DNA of 64,000 bases from Chitinophagales bacterium (GCA_026928325.1 JAIXKS010000032.1:105879-169878); one strand, 5' to 3'. Positions 46,083 through 55,011 are shown, counted from the stretch's first letter. Translations and numbers: made by a program. The notes: generated by a model from the sequence alone, not told the origin.

Positions 46083-46301
46083 TTATCTAAAATTAGCTAC
46101 TTCAAAAATAGTTTTAAAAACCTTACAAACGAACTGTACTTCAGGCATATAACGCTGCTCATGAATTGATTTGTCTAAAGAAACTGTGTATTCAATATCG
46201 GGTGATATTTTGGGCGCATTTTGGTTGACGTAGATATAGCTGAACAAGCTAAACAAACACGAAACGATGACCACAACTCGGGTTCTATTCTTATGCTTCA
46301 T
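46083..46301 (-). CDS. Small exported hypothetical protein
   Basis: An ATG at 46301 gives 72 residues beginning MKHKNRTRVVVIVSCLFSLFSYIYV, an N-terminal membrane segment or uncleaved signal. The rest (SPDIEYTVSLDKSIHEQRYMPEVQF) is unrecognised. The frame continues upstream for 37 codons of hydrophobic sequence without RBS support. It could also be chance. Confidence 0.35.
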   Translation of the reverse strand: MKHKNRTRVVVIVSCLFSLFSYIYVNQNAPKISPDIEYTVSLDKSIHEQRYMPEVQFVCKVFKTIFEVANFR

Positions 46302-46539
46302 AGTAGTTAAATTTAAACAAACGGTTAGTAAAAAACGAAAAACCGCTACATTAAAATACGTCAAAATCGACATAATAATTGTAAAGGTAAACAATTTTTT
46401 GATAATTGGCACTATTAAATTGCAAAAAATATACTAAAACCCTATAAAAAACCACTCAAATCCACCGTGACCCACTCAAATTAGCCAATGCAGGACGAAG
46501 ACCCAAAATATAAAAAATCTGTAATTTATCATTAAAATG

Positions 46540-46572
46540 ATTGCGTTTTCATCATATGAATTCGTACTTTTG
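46540..46572 (+). promoter_or_regulatory. Bacteroidota promoter of the tnaA operon
   Basis: ATTG at 46540-46543 and TACTTTTG at 46565-46572, 21 nt apart, match the -33/-7 consensus and lie 24 nt before the tnaA GTG. Start of transcription is expected near 46579. Confidence 0.65.
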
Positions 46573-46595
46573 CCATTCAACAAAATAAGTTAATC

Positions 46596-47969
46596 GTGAA
46601 AACCATCATTGAGCCGTTTAAAATAAAATCTGTAGAACCCATTCACTTTAGTGATGAAGCGTATAGAATTCAAGCCCTAAAGCGGGCATTTTACAACCCA
46701 TTTCTGATCCCATCCGATGATGTCATGATCGACCTATTGACGGATAGCGGTACTTCTGCCATGAGCTCTGCGCAATGGGCAGGTATCATGATGGGTGACG
46801 AATCCTACGCAGGAAGTCCGAGTTTTTATCGATTTGAAAAATCCGTGAAGGACATTACAAAAATGGATTTTGTCATTCCTACGCACCAAGGGCGTGCGGC
46901 AGAAAAAATATTGTTTTCTATCTTAGGCGGAAAAGATCGCGTGGTCATTTCCAATACACTTTTTGATACTACCCGAGCCAATATCGAATATTCTGGAGCC
47001 GATGGCGTTGATTTAATCTGTGAAGAGGGAAAACATCCTGCCATTCCGGCGCCTTTCAAAGGGAATATAGATACGGAAGCTCTAAAAAAATATATTGCCA
47101 CACATGGCACGGAACATATCGCCATGGTCATCATCACCGTTACTAATAATTCGGGAGGTGGTCAGCCGGTTAGTATGGCTAATATTCGAGAAACTCAAGC
47201 TATCTGCCGACAACACAATATCCGATTTTATATCGATGCCTGTCGCTTTGCTGAAAATGCTTATTTTATCCAGCAGAGAGAAGCAGGTTATAAGGATAAA
47301 TCCATTTTAGAAATAGCCAATGAGATGTTTTCTTATGCCGACGGTTGTACCATGAGTGCTAAAAAAGACGCTTTTGGAAATATCGGAGGATTTCTAGCGC
47401 TTAATGACGAAAAACTCGCTACAGAATGCCGAAATCTCCTTGTGATTACGGAAGGCTTTCCTACTTATGGCGGATTAGCGGGAAGAGATCTCGAAGCCCT
47501 AGCTATTGGACTTAAAGAAATATTGGAACCAAGTTATCTTCAATATAGAATCAGGAGCATAGAATATCTGACGGAAAAACTCCTAGCAGCAGGTGTTCCC
47601 GTCATGGTTCCGGCTGGTGGTCACGCCGTTTATCTCGATGCTAAAGCCTTTTTGCCGCATATACCTCAAGATCAGTATCCAGGACAAGCGTTGGTTTGTG
47701 CACTCTATACCAAGGGCGGTATTCGTGGCGTTGAAATCGGTTCTTTGATGTTTGGAAAATACGACGAGCAAGGAAAACTCATCCCTGCCGGTCTCGAATT
47801 AGTTCGTCTTGCCATTCCTCGTCGTGTATATACTCAAAGCCACATAGACTATGTCGGAGAAGTAATCATAGAAGTGTTTGAAGGCAGAAACGCCATCAAA
47901 GGCCTCAAAATCATAGAAATAGCACCTTTATTAAGACATTTTACAGCTAAGCTCGATTTACTTTCATGA
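46596..47969 (+). CDS. tnaA: Tryptophanase (tyrosine phenol-lyase family)
   Basis: The 457-residue PLP enzyme starts at a GTG. Lys257 (CTMSAKKDAF) holds PLP; TNNSGGGQPVS, IDACRFAENAYF and EGFPTYGGLAGRD are conserved. Length and numbering match tyrosine phenol-lyase, but the residues that set specificity are those of tryptophanase: D124 (LFDTTR, where TPL has Thr124), I381 in GVEIGS (TPL Arg381) and H448 in RHFTAKL (TPL Phe448). It should therefore cleave tryptophan to indole, pyruvate and ammonia. No TnaC-like leader is seen. It overlaps the U32 gene by 4 nt. Confidence 0.88.
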   Translation: MKTIIEPFKIKSVEPIHFSDEAYRIQALKRAFYNPFLIPSDDVMIDLLTDSGTSAMSSAQWAGIMMGDESYAGSPSFYRFEKSVKDITKMDFVIPTHQGRAAEKILFSILGGKDRVVISNTLFDTTRANIEYSGADGVDLICEEGKHPAIPAPFKGNIDTEALKKYIATHGTEHIAMVIITVTNNSGGGQPVSMANIRETQAICRQHNIRFYIDACRFAENAYFIQQREAGYKDKSILEIANEMFSYADGCTMSAKKDAFGNIGGFLALNDEKLATECRNLLVITEGFPTYGGLAGRDLEALAIGLKEILEPSYLQYRIRSIEYLTEKLLAAGVPVMVPAGGHAVYLDAKAFLPHIPQDQYPGQALVCALYTKGGIRGVEIGSLMFGKYDEQGKLIPAGLELVRLAIPRRVYTQSHIDYVGEVIIEVFEGRNAIKGLKIIEIAPLLRHFTAKLDLLS

Positions 47970-49204
47970 AAAGGCCCGAATTACTAGCACCTGTTGGTTC
48001 CTTTGAGTCATTGCATGCTGCAATCCGAGGTGGAGCTGATGCCATCTATTTTGGTGTAGAACAATTGAACATGCGAACCAAGTCGGTGCCTACGATTACT
48101 GTTGAAGACATAGCAGAAGTAGCCGAAGTCTGTCACAACAACGGTATCAAGGCTTATTTGACCCTCAATACCGTCATGTACGACCACGACATGCAATTGG
48201 CAGGCCGCATCATTAAGGCTTGTAAGACGGCCGGAATTGATGCGATCATCGCCTCTGACTATGCGATCTTTGGTATGTGTCAAGCACAGGGTATGCCCTT
48301 GCACATCAGCACCCAAGCCAATGTCAGTAATATCGAGTCCGTATCTTTTTTTGCCAGCATGGCTGACGTGATTGTTTTGTCACGTGAATTAACAGTAAAA
48401 CAAGTTGCTCATATCGTTGCAGAAGTAGCAAGGAGAAATATCCGGGGCATCTCTGGTCAGTTGATGAAGATAGAGGCCTTTGTCCATGGAGCTTTGTGTA
48501 TGGCTGTTTCTGGCAAATGCTATATGAGCCTTCATGAGAAAAATGCTTCCGCAAATAGAGGAGCATGTGTTCAAAACTGTAGGAGACCTTATAAAGTAAC
48601 CGACTTAGAGACTGGAAATGAAATGGTGATTGACAACGAATACATCATGTCTCCCAAAGATCTATGTACCATTGACTTTATGGATCAGATGATAGAAGCA
48701 GGCATCGACGTTTTCAAAATCGAAGGTCGTAGCAAATCCGCAGAATACGTCTATGCGACGACTAAGTGCTATCGTGAAGCTATCGACGCTGTCTTAGACG
48801 GATCTTATAATCAGGATCGAGTGGCGATTTGGATGGAAGAATTGGAGAAAGTGTATAATCGCGGTTTTTGGGGTGGCTATTTTATGGGAAAAAAATTGGG
48901 TGAATGGTCTCAAATTCCCGGGTCAATCGCCACAGAAAAAAAAGTTTATATCGCAAGATGTTCTAAATACTATCCTAAAATCCAGGTCGCCGAATTCACG
49001 ATCGAAAGTGGTCAACTCAAGGCTGGCGATCCGCTATTGGTCTTAGGGCGCAACACAGGTTCTGATAAGCTCAACCTAACGGCATTAGTCGTCAATGGCG
49101 AACCTGCGGAAGTAGCCATCAAAGGAGATAAAATCACTTTCCCTTTTGAAAATGCCCTACGACCCGGTGACAAATTGTATAAATTAGTTAGCGAAAATGC
49201 CTAA
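47966..49204 (+). CDS. Peptidase U32 family protein (TrhP/YegQ-like)
   Basis: The 412-residue product begins KRPELLAPVGSFESLHAAIRGGADAIYFG, the U32 start, and holds the family signature EAFVHGALCMAVSGKCYMSLH (about residues 170-190), with Cys clusters RGACVQNCRRPY that probably bind an Fe-S cluster, and the FKIEGRSKSAEYV motif. Members hydroxylate tRNA U34 (TrhP) or rRNA rather than act as simple peptidases. The stop overlaps the following ferredoxin by 8 nt, so the ferredoxin likely supplies electrons to it. Upstream tnaA overlaps by 4 nt. Confidence 0.88.
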   Translation: MKRPELLAPVGSFESLHAAIRGGADAIYFGVEQLNMRTKSVPTITVEDIAEVAEVCHNNGIKAYLTLNTVMYDHDMQLAGRIIKACKTAGIDAIIASDYAIFGMCQAQGMPLHISTQANVSNIESVSFFASMADVIVLSRELTVKQVAHIVAEVARRNIRGISGQLMKIEAFVHGALCMAVSGKCYMSLHEKNASANRGACVQNCRRPYKVTDLETGNEMVIDNEYIMSPKDLCTIDFMDQMIEAGIDVFKIEGRSKSAEYVYATTKCYREAIDAVLDGSYNQDRVAIWMEELEKVYNRGFWGGYFMGKKLGEWSQIPGSIATEKKVYIARCSKYYPKIQVAEFTIESGQLKAGDPLLVLGRNTGSDKLNLTALVVNGEPAEVAIKGDKITFPFENALRPGDKLYKLVSENA

Positions 49205-49421
49205 GATTGTTCACTATCGAGATAGATGTATCGGCTGTAATATCTGTTATGAAATGCAGCCAGAATATTGGCGCTTGTCTAGAAAAGATGGTAAGGCAAC
49301 ATTGATCGGGAGCAAACTCAAAAAAGACACACATATCTTAGATATTCCTCTGGTAGATGTGGAAATGAGCCAAGCGGTAGCCGAACATTGCCCGGTCAAG
49401 GTCATTAAAGTATTTAGCTAA
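49197..49421 (+). CDS. Single-cluster [4Fe-4S]-type ferredoxin
   Basis: The 74-residue product has C11, C14 and C17 (CIGCNIC) and C65 (AEHCPVKVI), the ligand set of a one-cluster ferredoxin. Start ATG lies inside the U32 gene (8-nt overlap). It is expected to carry electrons to the U32 protein; a link with tryptophanase is only positional. Confidence 0.85.
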   Translation: MPKIVHYRDRCIGCNICYEMQPEYWRLSRKDGKATLIGSKLKKDTHILDIPLVDVEMSQAVAEHCPVKVIKVFS

Positions 49422-49646
49422 AAATGTATTATCGTATCTCGATTTTTAGATAGTTTAGAGCCCAATTGGGTTTAACCCAAATTATGATGTTTCGTAGGAT
49501 GCATCGAAAGACGAATTATAAAATCACTTTCCTGTAAAATCAATTCTAAAAAAAATAAAATCCCTAGTTTTTCGTTTATTTTGATAGCTTTGTTTCATTA
49601 TATGCTGATAACATTGTATTTTTGAGCCATCAATTTAATATTGAGT

Positions 49647-50294
49647 ATGAAATATATTAGTTTTTTTTTAATACTATTGACAATCGCCATTGCTAGCTGC
49701 ACCAAAGAAACACCGCGCACGCTAGAATATCCGACAACTTTTACGTTTAACACGCCATTATTAGACGACCGTGGCGTTTTTGTTATCGAAAATGGAGGTA
49801 ATAATACTTGGACTTTTAAGCAAATTATTGACGAATTAGGTTCTTTCAATCGTTCGGATGCAGTCATTTCTGATACGCTAAATCAGATGATTCGAGAAGA
49901 ATTTTCAAATAATATGATTAGCAAAATAACGCTTTTGAGCCCAAATCAAATGGAAATCACTAGAGCTAGATTAATATTAAATCCTTCAGGACATCTAAAA
50001 GACTCGATAGAAGTCATTCAAACTGAAACAGTCAATTACCAAGCTAATGGAAATGTACTCATGCCTGGCATGTTTTTAACCAATGAGTTCAGAGATATTT
50101 ATATCTGTAATGAATTTATTTATGCAAATGCGCGTATCAATCCGGATTCTCTATATTTTGGCTATTTTAGAAATGACTGTAATGGCAGAGATTATAATGG
50201 AACGCTCAATAACTTTGTTAGAAACAATAATTTCTTAAAATTTGATACAGCATCGGTTGAATATATCAATTACATCTTTTCGAGCTATAAGTAA
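49647..50294 (+). CDS. Hypothetical lipoprotein
   Basis: The ATG at 49647 gives MKYISFFLILLTIAIASCTK, a lipobox signal; a TTG two codons earlier is not needed. The 215-residue product is beta-rich with a repeated ITRARLILNPSGHLKDSIEVIQ-like pattern and aromatic strands at the end. Not recognised. It starts an AT-rich stretch of Bacteroidota-specific small genes. Confidence 0.65.
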   Translation: MKYISFFLILLTIAIASCTKETPRTLEYPTTFTFNTPLLDDRGVFVIENGGNNTWTFKQIIDELGSFNRSDAVISDTLNQMIREEFSNNMISKITLLSPNQMEITRARLILNPSGHLKDSIEVIQTETVNYQANGNVLMPGMFLTNEFRDIYICNEFIYANARINPDSLYFGYFRNDCNGRDYNGTLNNFVRNNNFLKFDTASVEYINYIFSSYK

Positions 50295-50309
50295 ACGTAG
50301 CGTTAAAAA

Positions 50310-50757
50310 ATGTATGAATATATAAAAGTTCTACGGATTTTTTGAAGAAGTATGTAGTTATTTCGTTGACAAAATCATATACTCCGTACTTTTATACGAA
50401 AGCCTTACCGGTATAAAATTTAAAAAAATCAAACATGTGATAAGTTCCGGAAATTTCGAAATTTATCCTGATGATGTGATATTACCGTCATACAGACAGT
50501 TTATTGTTGAAGGAATTGCTTTTAAATATGATTTTGGCATCTATACCACTAAAAATGGAATTGGATTTTTAATTCTATCCGAAAAAGCGCTGAAAATTCT
50601 TTTAAACAGGAATTGCCTGAATAATACGGGGGAGAAAATTCCAACCAATATTGACTTAGAGGCTTATTTTCAAGGTGCTGTTACCAAACTAAGAACCGCA
50701 CAGTTTTATCCATACTTCCATGTCTCCATGTTTTATACTAAGACTAAATATAATTGA
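50310..50757 (+). pseudogene. Unknown gene interrupted by a one-base homopolymer frameshift
   Basis: An ATG at 50310 encodes MYEYIKVLRIF and meets TGA at 50343-50345, inside a run of six T (50338-50343). Removing one T joins it to the open frame EEVCSYFVDKIIYSVLLYESL, which continues to a TAA at 50757, for about 148 residues. A GTG at 50437 could start a shortened 106-residue protein. The product is unrecognised. It may be a sequencing slip, a phase-variable gene or true decay. Confidence 0.5.
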
Positions 50758-50821
50758 TTTTGGTCATAGATTTTTACCGCCGAAGCGATAATTTAAAATA
50801 ATAGCAATTCAAATAAAAAAT

Positions 50822-51208
50822 ATGCATTCAAAATATTTTCACATTAGTTTTTACGCTCAGGATTTAATAGATAATGACGCTCGTTGGAGTTTTGATACGA
50901 TCACTTATTCCAATGTAGGTTTTGTAATAAATTCTATTTATATAGATGAAATTATTGATAGTTTTGGAGCTATAATTGTTACTGAGATATCAATTCATCC
51001 GTCACATCTCTACAAAAACTGGAATGAAGATTTCTGGCGCATAAAACCACCAGAATTCAGAGATACAAGACCTTTTGACCTTTTGGATAGGGATACCCTT
51101 GACAGAAAATACAAGGAACTTAAAAAATCCGATGCCGATCTTTCCGGAATTGGATATGAGTACAACATCAGAGGAATAGAATTGCCTAAAAAGTTTTTAT
51201 TCTGGTAG
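50822..51208 (+). CDS. Hypothetical protein
   Basis: A 128-residue product beginning MHSKYFHISFYAQDLIDND, without signal peptide or membrane segments, with mixed strands (FVINSIYIDEIIDSFGAIIV) and a charged helical end. It follows the frameshifted gene by 64 nt in the same direction. No family is recognised; the size and context would suit an immunity or accessory protein. Confidence 0.5.
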   Translation: MHSKYFHISFYAQDLIDNDARWSFDTITYSNVGFVINSIYIDEIIDSFGAIIVTEISIHPSHLYKNWNEDFWRIKPPEFRDTRPFDLLDRDTLDRKYKELKKSDADLSGIGYEYNIRGIELPKKFLFW

Positions 51209-51295
51209 GGAAATACAGCGTATTGGCTGTTTGATTTTTTTTGTAAGATGAAATGGGTTAATGTCAGCTAATTTTGATAATCGAGGCGTTTGTTT

Positions 51296-51362
51296 GACCC
51301 GTTCCGGGTCGTATGTTTGTAGCGAAATGGTTATCTTACAAACATACGACCACGTCGTGGTC
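51296..51362. repeat. Three overlapping inverted repeats with alternative folds
   Basis: GGTCGTATGTTTGTA (51307-51321) pairs perfectly with TACAAACATACGACC (51337-51351), a 15-bp stem. Its two ends also belong to smaller hairpins GACCCG TTC CGGGTC (51296-51310) and GACCAC GTC GTGGTC (51348-51362), which exclude the long stem. It is the main feature of the 348-nt gap 51209-51556; it may end transcription or be a dispersed repeat. Confidence 0.7.
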
Positions 51363-51556
51363 GCACCATTGGCTTGTCAACTAAACTACAATGATGCTCA
51401 GAATATGAAAACTATCAAATATTAATAAAATGTTTACTAAAACGATTCGTTTATACGCATTCGGAAGTAAAAATATCCAAATGAAATACACGCTCTAAAA
51501 TTCTGCCTTTTAGGACTCAATCAATCATTAATACAAGGCCCAGATTTCAAAACGCA

Positions 51557-52246
51557 TTAAAACACATAAGCATATCCTCCCGAAATGGCAAATCCTTTGT
51601 TTTTAGAGGATATATCAATGATGGTATTCTTTAACATATCTGTAATACCTGCATTGTATCTAACATCAGCAAAGATTTTTCCTGGCCCTGCTTTTACTTC
51701 ACCACCGATGCCAAGCGTAGCCGCTACTTCAAATCGCTGATAGATATCGTTGTCTAATGGAAGTTTAATTTTAGGTAGATTAACTTGTACAATCACATTT
51801 GCTACCGGGCGAACATGGCCGTCTAAAGCATATCCAAAGGTCGGTCCAGCAAGGAAGTAAACTTTTGCAAGGTCATTTCCAAGACTGTATTTGAATAGCA
51901 AAGGCACATCTATATAATTATATCGAGTTTTCGCTTTTGCACCAAGATTAGTACCAACACCAAAAATATCCAAATCATAAACACTGATGTCCGTAATAAA
52001 ACCCTTTTGAGTATAGTTAATTTCCGGTCTAAAGGTAAAGCCATTCTGTAAAGGAATTTCTCCGATAAGACCCGCAGTAAATCCTGTATATACATCTTGA
52101 TCCGGCAAATATCCTTCTTGTATTCCACCAATCGAAGTATTGGCAAAATTAGCTCCTAATTTTACTCCAACGGCATATTGTGCATGTACGAGACTTGACA
52201 TCCCTAAACCCAAAACTACCAATAAAATTGTCTTCAACCTATTCAT
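51557..52246 (-). CDS. PorT-like outer-membrane beta-barrel protein
   Basis: The 229-residue product has a signal peptide (LLVVLGLGMSSLVHAQ) and a beta-barrel with VGVKLGANFAN, TFRPEINYTQKGF, YNYIDVPLLFKYSL and AISGGYAYVF, matching the PorT/OMP_b-brl_2 family. It lies in the outer membrane; role is structural or unknown. It stands alone. Confidence 0.88.
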   Translation of the reverse strand: MNRLKTILLVVLGLGMSSLVHAQYAVGVKLGANFANTSIGGIQEGYLPDQDVYTGFTAGLIGEIPLQNGFTFRPEINYTQKGFITDISVYDLDIFGVGTNLGAKAKTRYNYIDVPLLFKYSLGNDLAKVYFLAGPTFGYALDGHVRPVANVIVQVNLPKIKLPLDNDIYQRFEVAATLGIGGEVKAGPGKIFADVRYNAGITDMLKNTIIDISSKNKGFAISGGYAYVF

Positions 52247-52399
52247 AATAATTTATATTTAATATTTTAAAATCATGTTCGAATATCAATAAGACGTTTC
52301 TACTTGATCAAAAATACGTTAATCAGATTATAAAATAATAATGGCGACGTTAAAAATCTGTTAAGCGTGGCGACATTCAAAAAAGAAGGATACATGTAT

Positions 52400-52437
52400 A
52401 AAAAACGCCAAACCGAAAAAAATCGATTTGGCGTTTA
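52400..52437 (-). terminator. Intrinsic terminator after tRNA-Lys
   Basis: On the minus strand AAACGCCAAA pairs with TTTGGCGTTT across a T-rich loop and is followed by TTT. It directly follows the tRNA 3' end. Confidence 0.75.
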
Positions 52438-52438
52438 G

Positions 52439-52511
52439 TGATCTGGCTGGGACTTGAACCCAGGACCCATACATTAAAAGTGTATTGCTCTACCGACTGA
52501 GCTACCAGATC
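52439..52511 (-). tRNA. tRNA-Lys (TTT anticodon)
   Basis: On the minus strand the acceptor GATCTGG pairs with CCAGATC, the D arm is GCTC/GAGC, the anticodon stem ATACA/TGTAT encloses CTTTTAA (anticodon TTT), and the T arm is CTGGG TTCAAGT CCCAG. Length is 73 nt with discriminator A. CCA is not encoded. A perfect promoter lies upstream and a terminator downstream. Confidence 0.97.
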
Positions 52512-52538
52512 TAAAAGTGCTATTCTTCAAAAGCGACG

Positions 52539-52568
52539 CAAAGGTAAACCTTATTTTTATTTTTCAAA
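52539..52568 (-). promoter_or_regulatory. tRNA-Lys promoter (TTTG-N18-TACCTTTG)
   Basis: On the minus strand TTTG (52568-52565), 18 nt, then TACCTTTG (52546-52539), a near-ideal Bacteroidota housekeeping promoter. The -7 box ends 28 nt before the tRNA. The remaining bases up to the NlpC gene (52569-52848) are AT-rich and show nothing else. Confidence 0.8.
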
Positions 52569-52848
52569 AAATAATTAATACTTTTTTATAATAAAAAATT
52601 TAACCATCCGCTCAATTCAATACACCTTCTGAGCAGCCACCCTATATATCCACCTAAATATCAATAGGTTGCAACCAAAAACTACAATCTTTATTTTCTT
52701 TACTATTACCTCATAATTATTTATAAATACTTATACCCTAGACCGAATGACCATGAATAGGGCATGATATTTGATATAATAAATTATTTTAAAGTGTATT
52801 GCACTGATATAGTTTAAATTTAGTCATCAATATCTTAAATCTTGTCCC

Positions 52849-53463
52849 ATGATTCATTCGCAAAAAAAATATGCTTTACCTTATCTCCTACTCCTTTTGC
52901 TTGTAGTTTTTATCTCTTCATGTAATACAACCAATCAAGCAAGATCGGGTAAATATTCTTCCGCAAATAAAAGAAAGGCGAATACTTACGTAACAAAAGA
53001 AAAAAAGAGCAACAAGCTCCGATCGACCTCAAAAAACACAAAGCGTACGGAAACTGTAGCCGATGCTTCCTCTTCAGATATGCGGGCTTCTATTGTGAAT
53101 TATGCACTGCAATACAAAGGTACCAATTACCGATACGCTGGAAAATCTCCCGACACTGGTTTTGATTGTAGCGGATTCACCGGATTTGTGTTCTCTCAAA
53201 ATGGCATTCCTGTATCGGGTCCTTCTGATAAACAAGCCCAAATGGGGCAGCCTAAAAGCATCCACCAATTAATGCCCGGAGACTTGGTGTTTTTTGGAGA
53301 CAAAAAGAAAATATCTCACGTTGGAATTGTTGCGGCTCGGTCTGATAACCAGATCCAAGTGGTACACGCCACTACTTCTGCCGGTGTTCGTGTCGATGAA
53401 ATCCTAGGTTCTGAATACTGGAACACTCGGATTTTATACGGAAGGGACTTGATTTCTAAGTAG
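52849..53463 (+). CDS. NlpC/P60 (C40) lipoprotein endopeptidase
   Basis: The 204-residue product has a lipobox at Cys25 (VVFISSCN), a basic disordered linker (residues 26-75) and an NlpC/P60 domain with catalytic Cys107 (FDCSGF), His157 (ISHVGIV) and His173 (VVHAT). It cuts peptidoglycan stem peptides in the periplasm, as Spr/MepS do. It is a single gene followed by repeat-rich DNA. Confidence 0.93.
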   Translation: MIHSQKKYALPYLLLLLLVVFISSCNTTNQARSGKYSSANKRKANTYVTKEKKSNKLRSTSKNTKRTETVADASSSDMRASIVNYALQYKGTNYRYAGKSPDTGFDCSGFTGFVFSQNGIPVSGPSDKQAQMGQPKSIHQLMPGDLVFFGDKKKISHVGIVAARSDNQIQVVHATTSAGVRVDEILGSEYWNTRILYGRDLISK

Positions 53464-53589
53464 ATGGATCGTGGTTTAAGAGTTAAATTTTTTAATGTTG
53501 ATTTGTCAAGTCGTTAGATTTGTCGAGTCGATTTTGATAATTTAAAGGTTTAAGGGTGTAATTTTTAATTGTTGATTCGAGGATTCGTA

Positions 53590-53675
53590 GGATTTGTACT
53601 AAGGGTTTAAAGGTGTAAAGGATTAAAGGTTTAAAGGTTTAAGGGTGTAAGGGTGTAAGGGTTTAATTTTTAATT
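53590..53675. repeat. GGTTTAA/GGTGTAA microsatellite
   Basis: About 85 nt of AAGGTTTAA, AGGGTGTAA and AAGGATTAA units of 7-8 nt. The same units recur in and around the tandem repeat at 56694-58129. It is part of the gene-free stretch 53464-53919. Confidence 0.75.
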
Positions 53676-53782
53676 GTAGATTCGTGGATTCGTAGGATTT
53701 GACGAGTCGTTCGAGACTATCTAATCAATGCCATTATTTGAAATTATTGCTCGCTCAGGTAATGAATCTAATATCCAATTTT

Positions 53783-53863
53783 AGATTCTTCGTTACACTC
53801 AGAATGACTATGTCCCTCTCGCCCTTTGTCCCTATGAGGTCATTTCGAACAGAGTGAGAAATC
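53783..53863. repeat. REP-like imperfect inverted repeat
   Basis: AGATTCTTCGTTACACTCAG AATGAC (53783-53808) is an imperfect inverted match to GTCATTTCGAACAGAGTGAG AAATC (53839-53863). Such GTCATTTCGA/GAGTGAGAAATC phrases are common intergenic repeats in diverse bacteria. Confidence 0.55.
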
Positions 53864-53919
53864 CCTTTTATTTTGGATGCATTTATTTTTGATGTGGATT
53901 TGCGGATTCGTTGAATTTA

Positions 53920-54408
53920 CTAATATAGAATGGTACGGAGCATGGCTTTAGCTTCTGCTTCTGTATAATCCCTTCCAGCACCAGAGATAAAACTGATTTC
54001 TTGGTCGCCAACAATTTTGACGGCAAAAAAACCATAAGATAGGTTTCCGGTTGAGCCATACATCTCATAGAGGAATCCTTCGTTATATTCTTCTACAATC
54101 TTTATAAATCCCGGATAAAAAGAAACTTCTTCCTTCTTAAATTGCTTCAATCGATCCATATGCTTGGTTTGGGCTCGCGACATAAAGATCATGATGTCGT
54201 AATTGGTATTATTAGTCAACTTTAAGTCAACCATTTGGCCGCCGCCTATTTGAGTGGCGATTACATCATCGGGCGCAAAAATAGTATATGGAATCCCGTA
54301 TTTCATCAAATCCATGCCTTGATGCTTTGACTTTTCCGGCTTACAGGAGTAGTAAAAAAACACTAGACCGATAGATATTAAGAGATGAAGACTGATCCAC
54401 TTTTTCAT
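53920..54408 (-). CDS. Hypothetical lipoprotein
   Basis: The ATG at 54408 gives MKKWISLHLLISIGLVFFYYSCKPEK, a lipobox at Cys22; the frame extends 12 codons upstream. The 162-residue product (IPYTIFAPDDVIATQIGGGQM, EVSFYPGFIKIVEEYNEGFLYEM, FFAVKIVGDQEISFISGAGRDYT) is mostly alpha/beta and unrecognised. Confidence 0.65.
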   Translation of the reverse strand: MKKWISLHLLISIGLVFFYYSCKPEKSKHQGMDLMKYGIPYTIFAPDDVIATQIGGGQMVDLKLTNNTNYDIMIFMSRAQTKHMDRLKQFKKEEVSFYPGFIKIVEEYNEGFLYEMYGSTGNLSYGFFAVKIVGDQEISFISGAGRDYTEAEAKAMLRTILY

Positions 54409-54782
54409 TTTTATATATTTACTGCACAAAGCTAAAAATTTCATCCATAATATTTTTTATCCAACAAGGATTTTCACCCAACTTTTATTAAATATAGCAA
54501 AATTGCACGCTCATTATGCACTTGGGCGGTGGTAGGCGTGGCTAAGGATCCTAATAGTTATCATAAATATCATAATTTAATAAATATTTTTTCATGAAAT
54601 CTTGTGTTGATTCAAGTATAAACACCTCTACTCGACACAATATCACTACCAAAAGCAACATTTAAACAATTGATTATCACAAAATTAATCAAACATATAA
54701 TTCATATTGTATTTTTTTATATGTTATTATATTGAATTTTTGTATTTTTTTACGCTTCCGAGTCATACTATCTTTGTATTGT

Positions 54783-54940
54783 CAAACGGTGGTAAAAGAT
54801 ACTGCCAAATAAAAAATAGAGATTGAGTTTTGAGTTATTATATAGTCTTCCGGGGTGAGAGCCGGATTGACGATTGGTTTTTGGATATGTTTATGGGATT
54901 ATAATTTGTAAATGGTCGCTGGGGGGCGACCATTTTTTTT
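54783..54940 (+). ncRNA. Candidate small RNA, related to the one at 3715
   Basis: A -7 box TATCTTTG (54769-54776) is followed by GTATTGTCAAA, nearly the same as at the first locus, then AATAGAGATTGAGTTTTG, an inner hairpin TCCGG/CCGGA and a strong terminator. No ORF fits. It lies in a 603-nt gap (54409-55011); the rest of the gap is AT-rich and shows nothing firm. Confidence 0.5.
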
Positions 54941-54941
54941 T
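54912..54941 (+). terminator. Intrinsic terminator of the candidate sRNA
   Basis: ATGGTCGC (54912-54919) pairs with GCGACCAT (54926-54933) over a TGGGGGG-type loop, followed by a run of T. The outer bases ATGGTC/GACCAT are the same as in the terminator at 3841-3860. Confidence 0.85.
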
Positions 54942-55011
54942 GTACCTATTCTAAAATTTTTGTTTCAAAATTTTCGCCAAGCGTGGAGATTCTGTTGTTT
55001 TTAAACTACGA

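Noticed and set aside
46596-47969. Tyrosine phenol-lyase instead of tryptophanase
   Set aside because: Length agrees, but Thr124, Arg381 and Phe448 of tyrosine phenol-lyase are replaced by Asp, Ile and His as in tryptophanase.
54513-54545. GC-rich patch in the AT-rich gap as a gene or RNA
   Set aside because: Only about 30 nt, with no ORF, promoter or stable fold.
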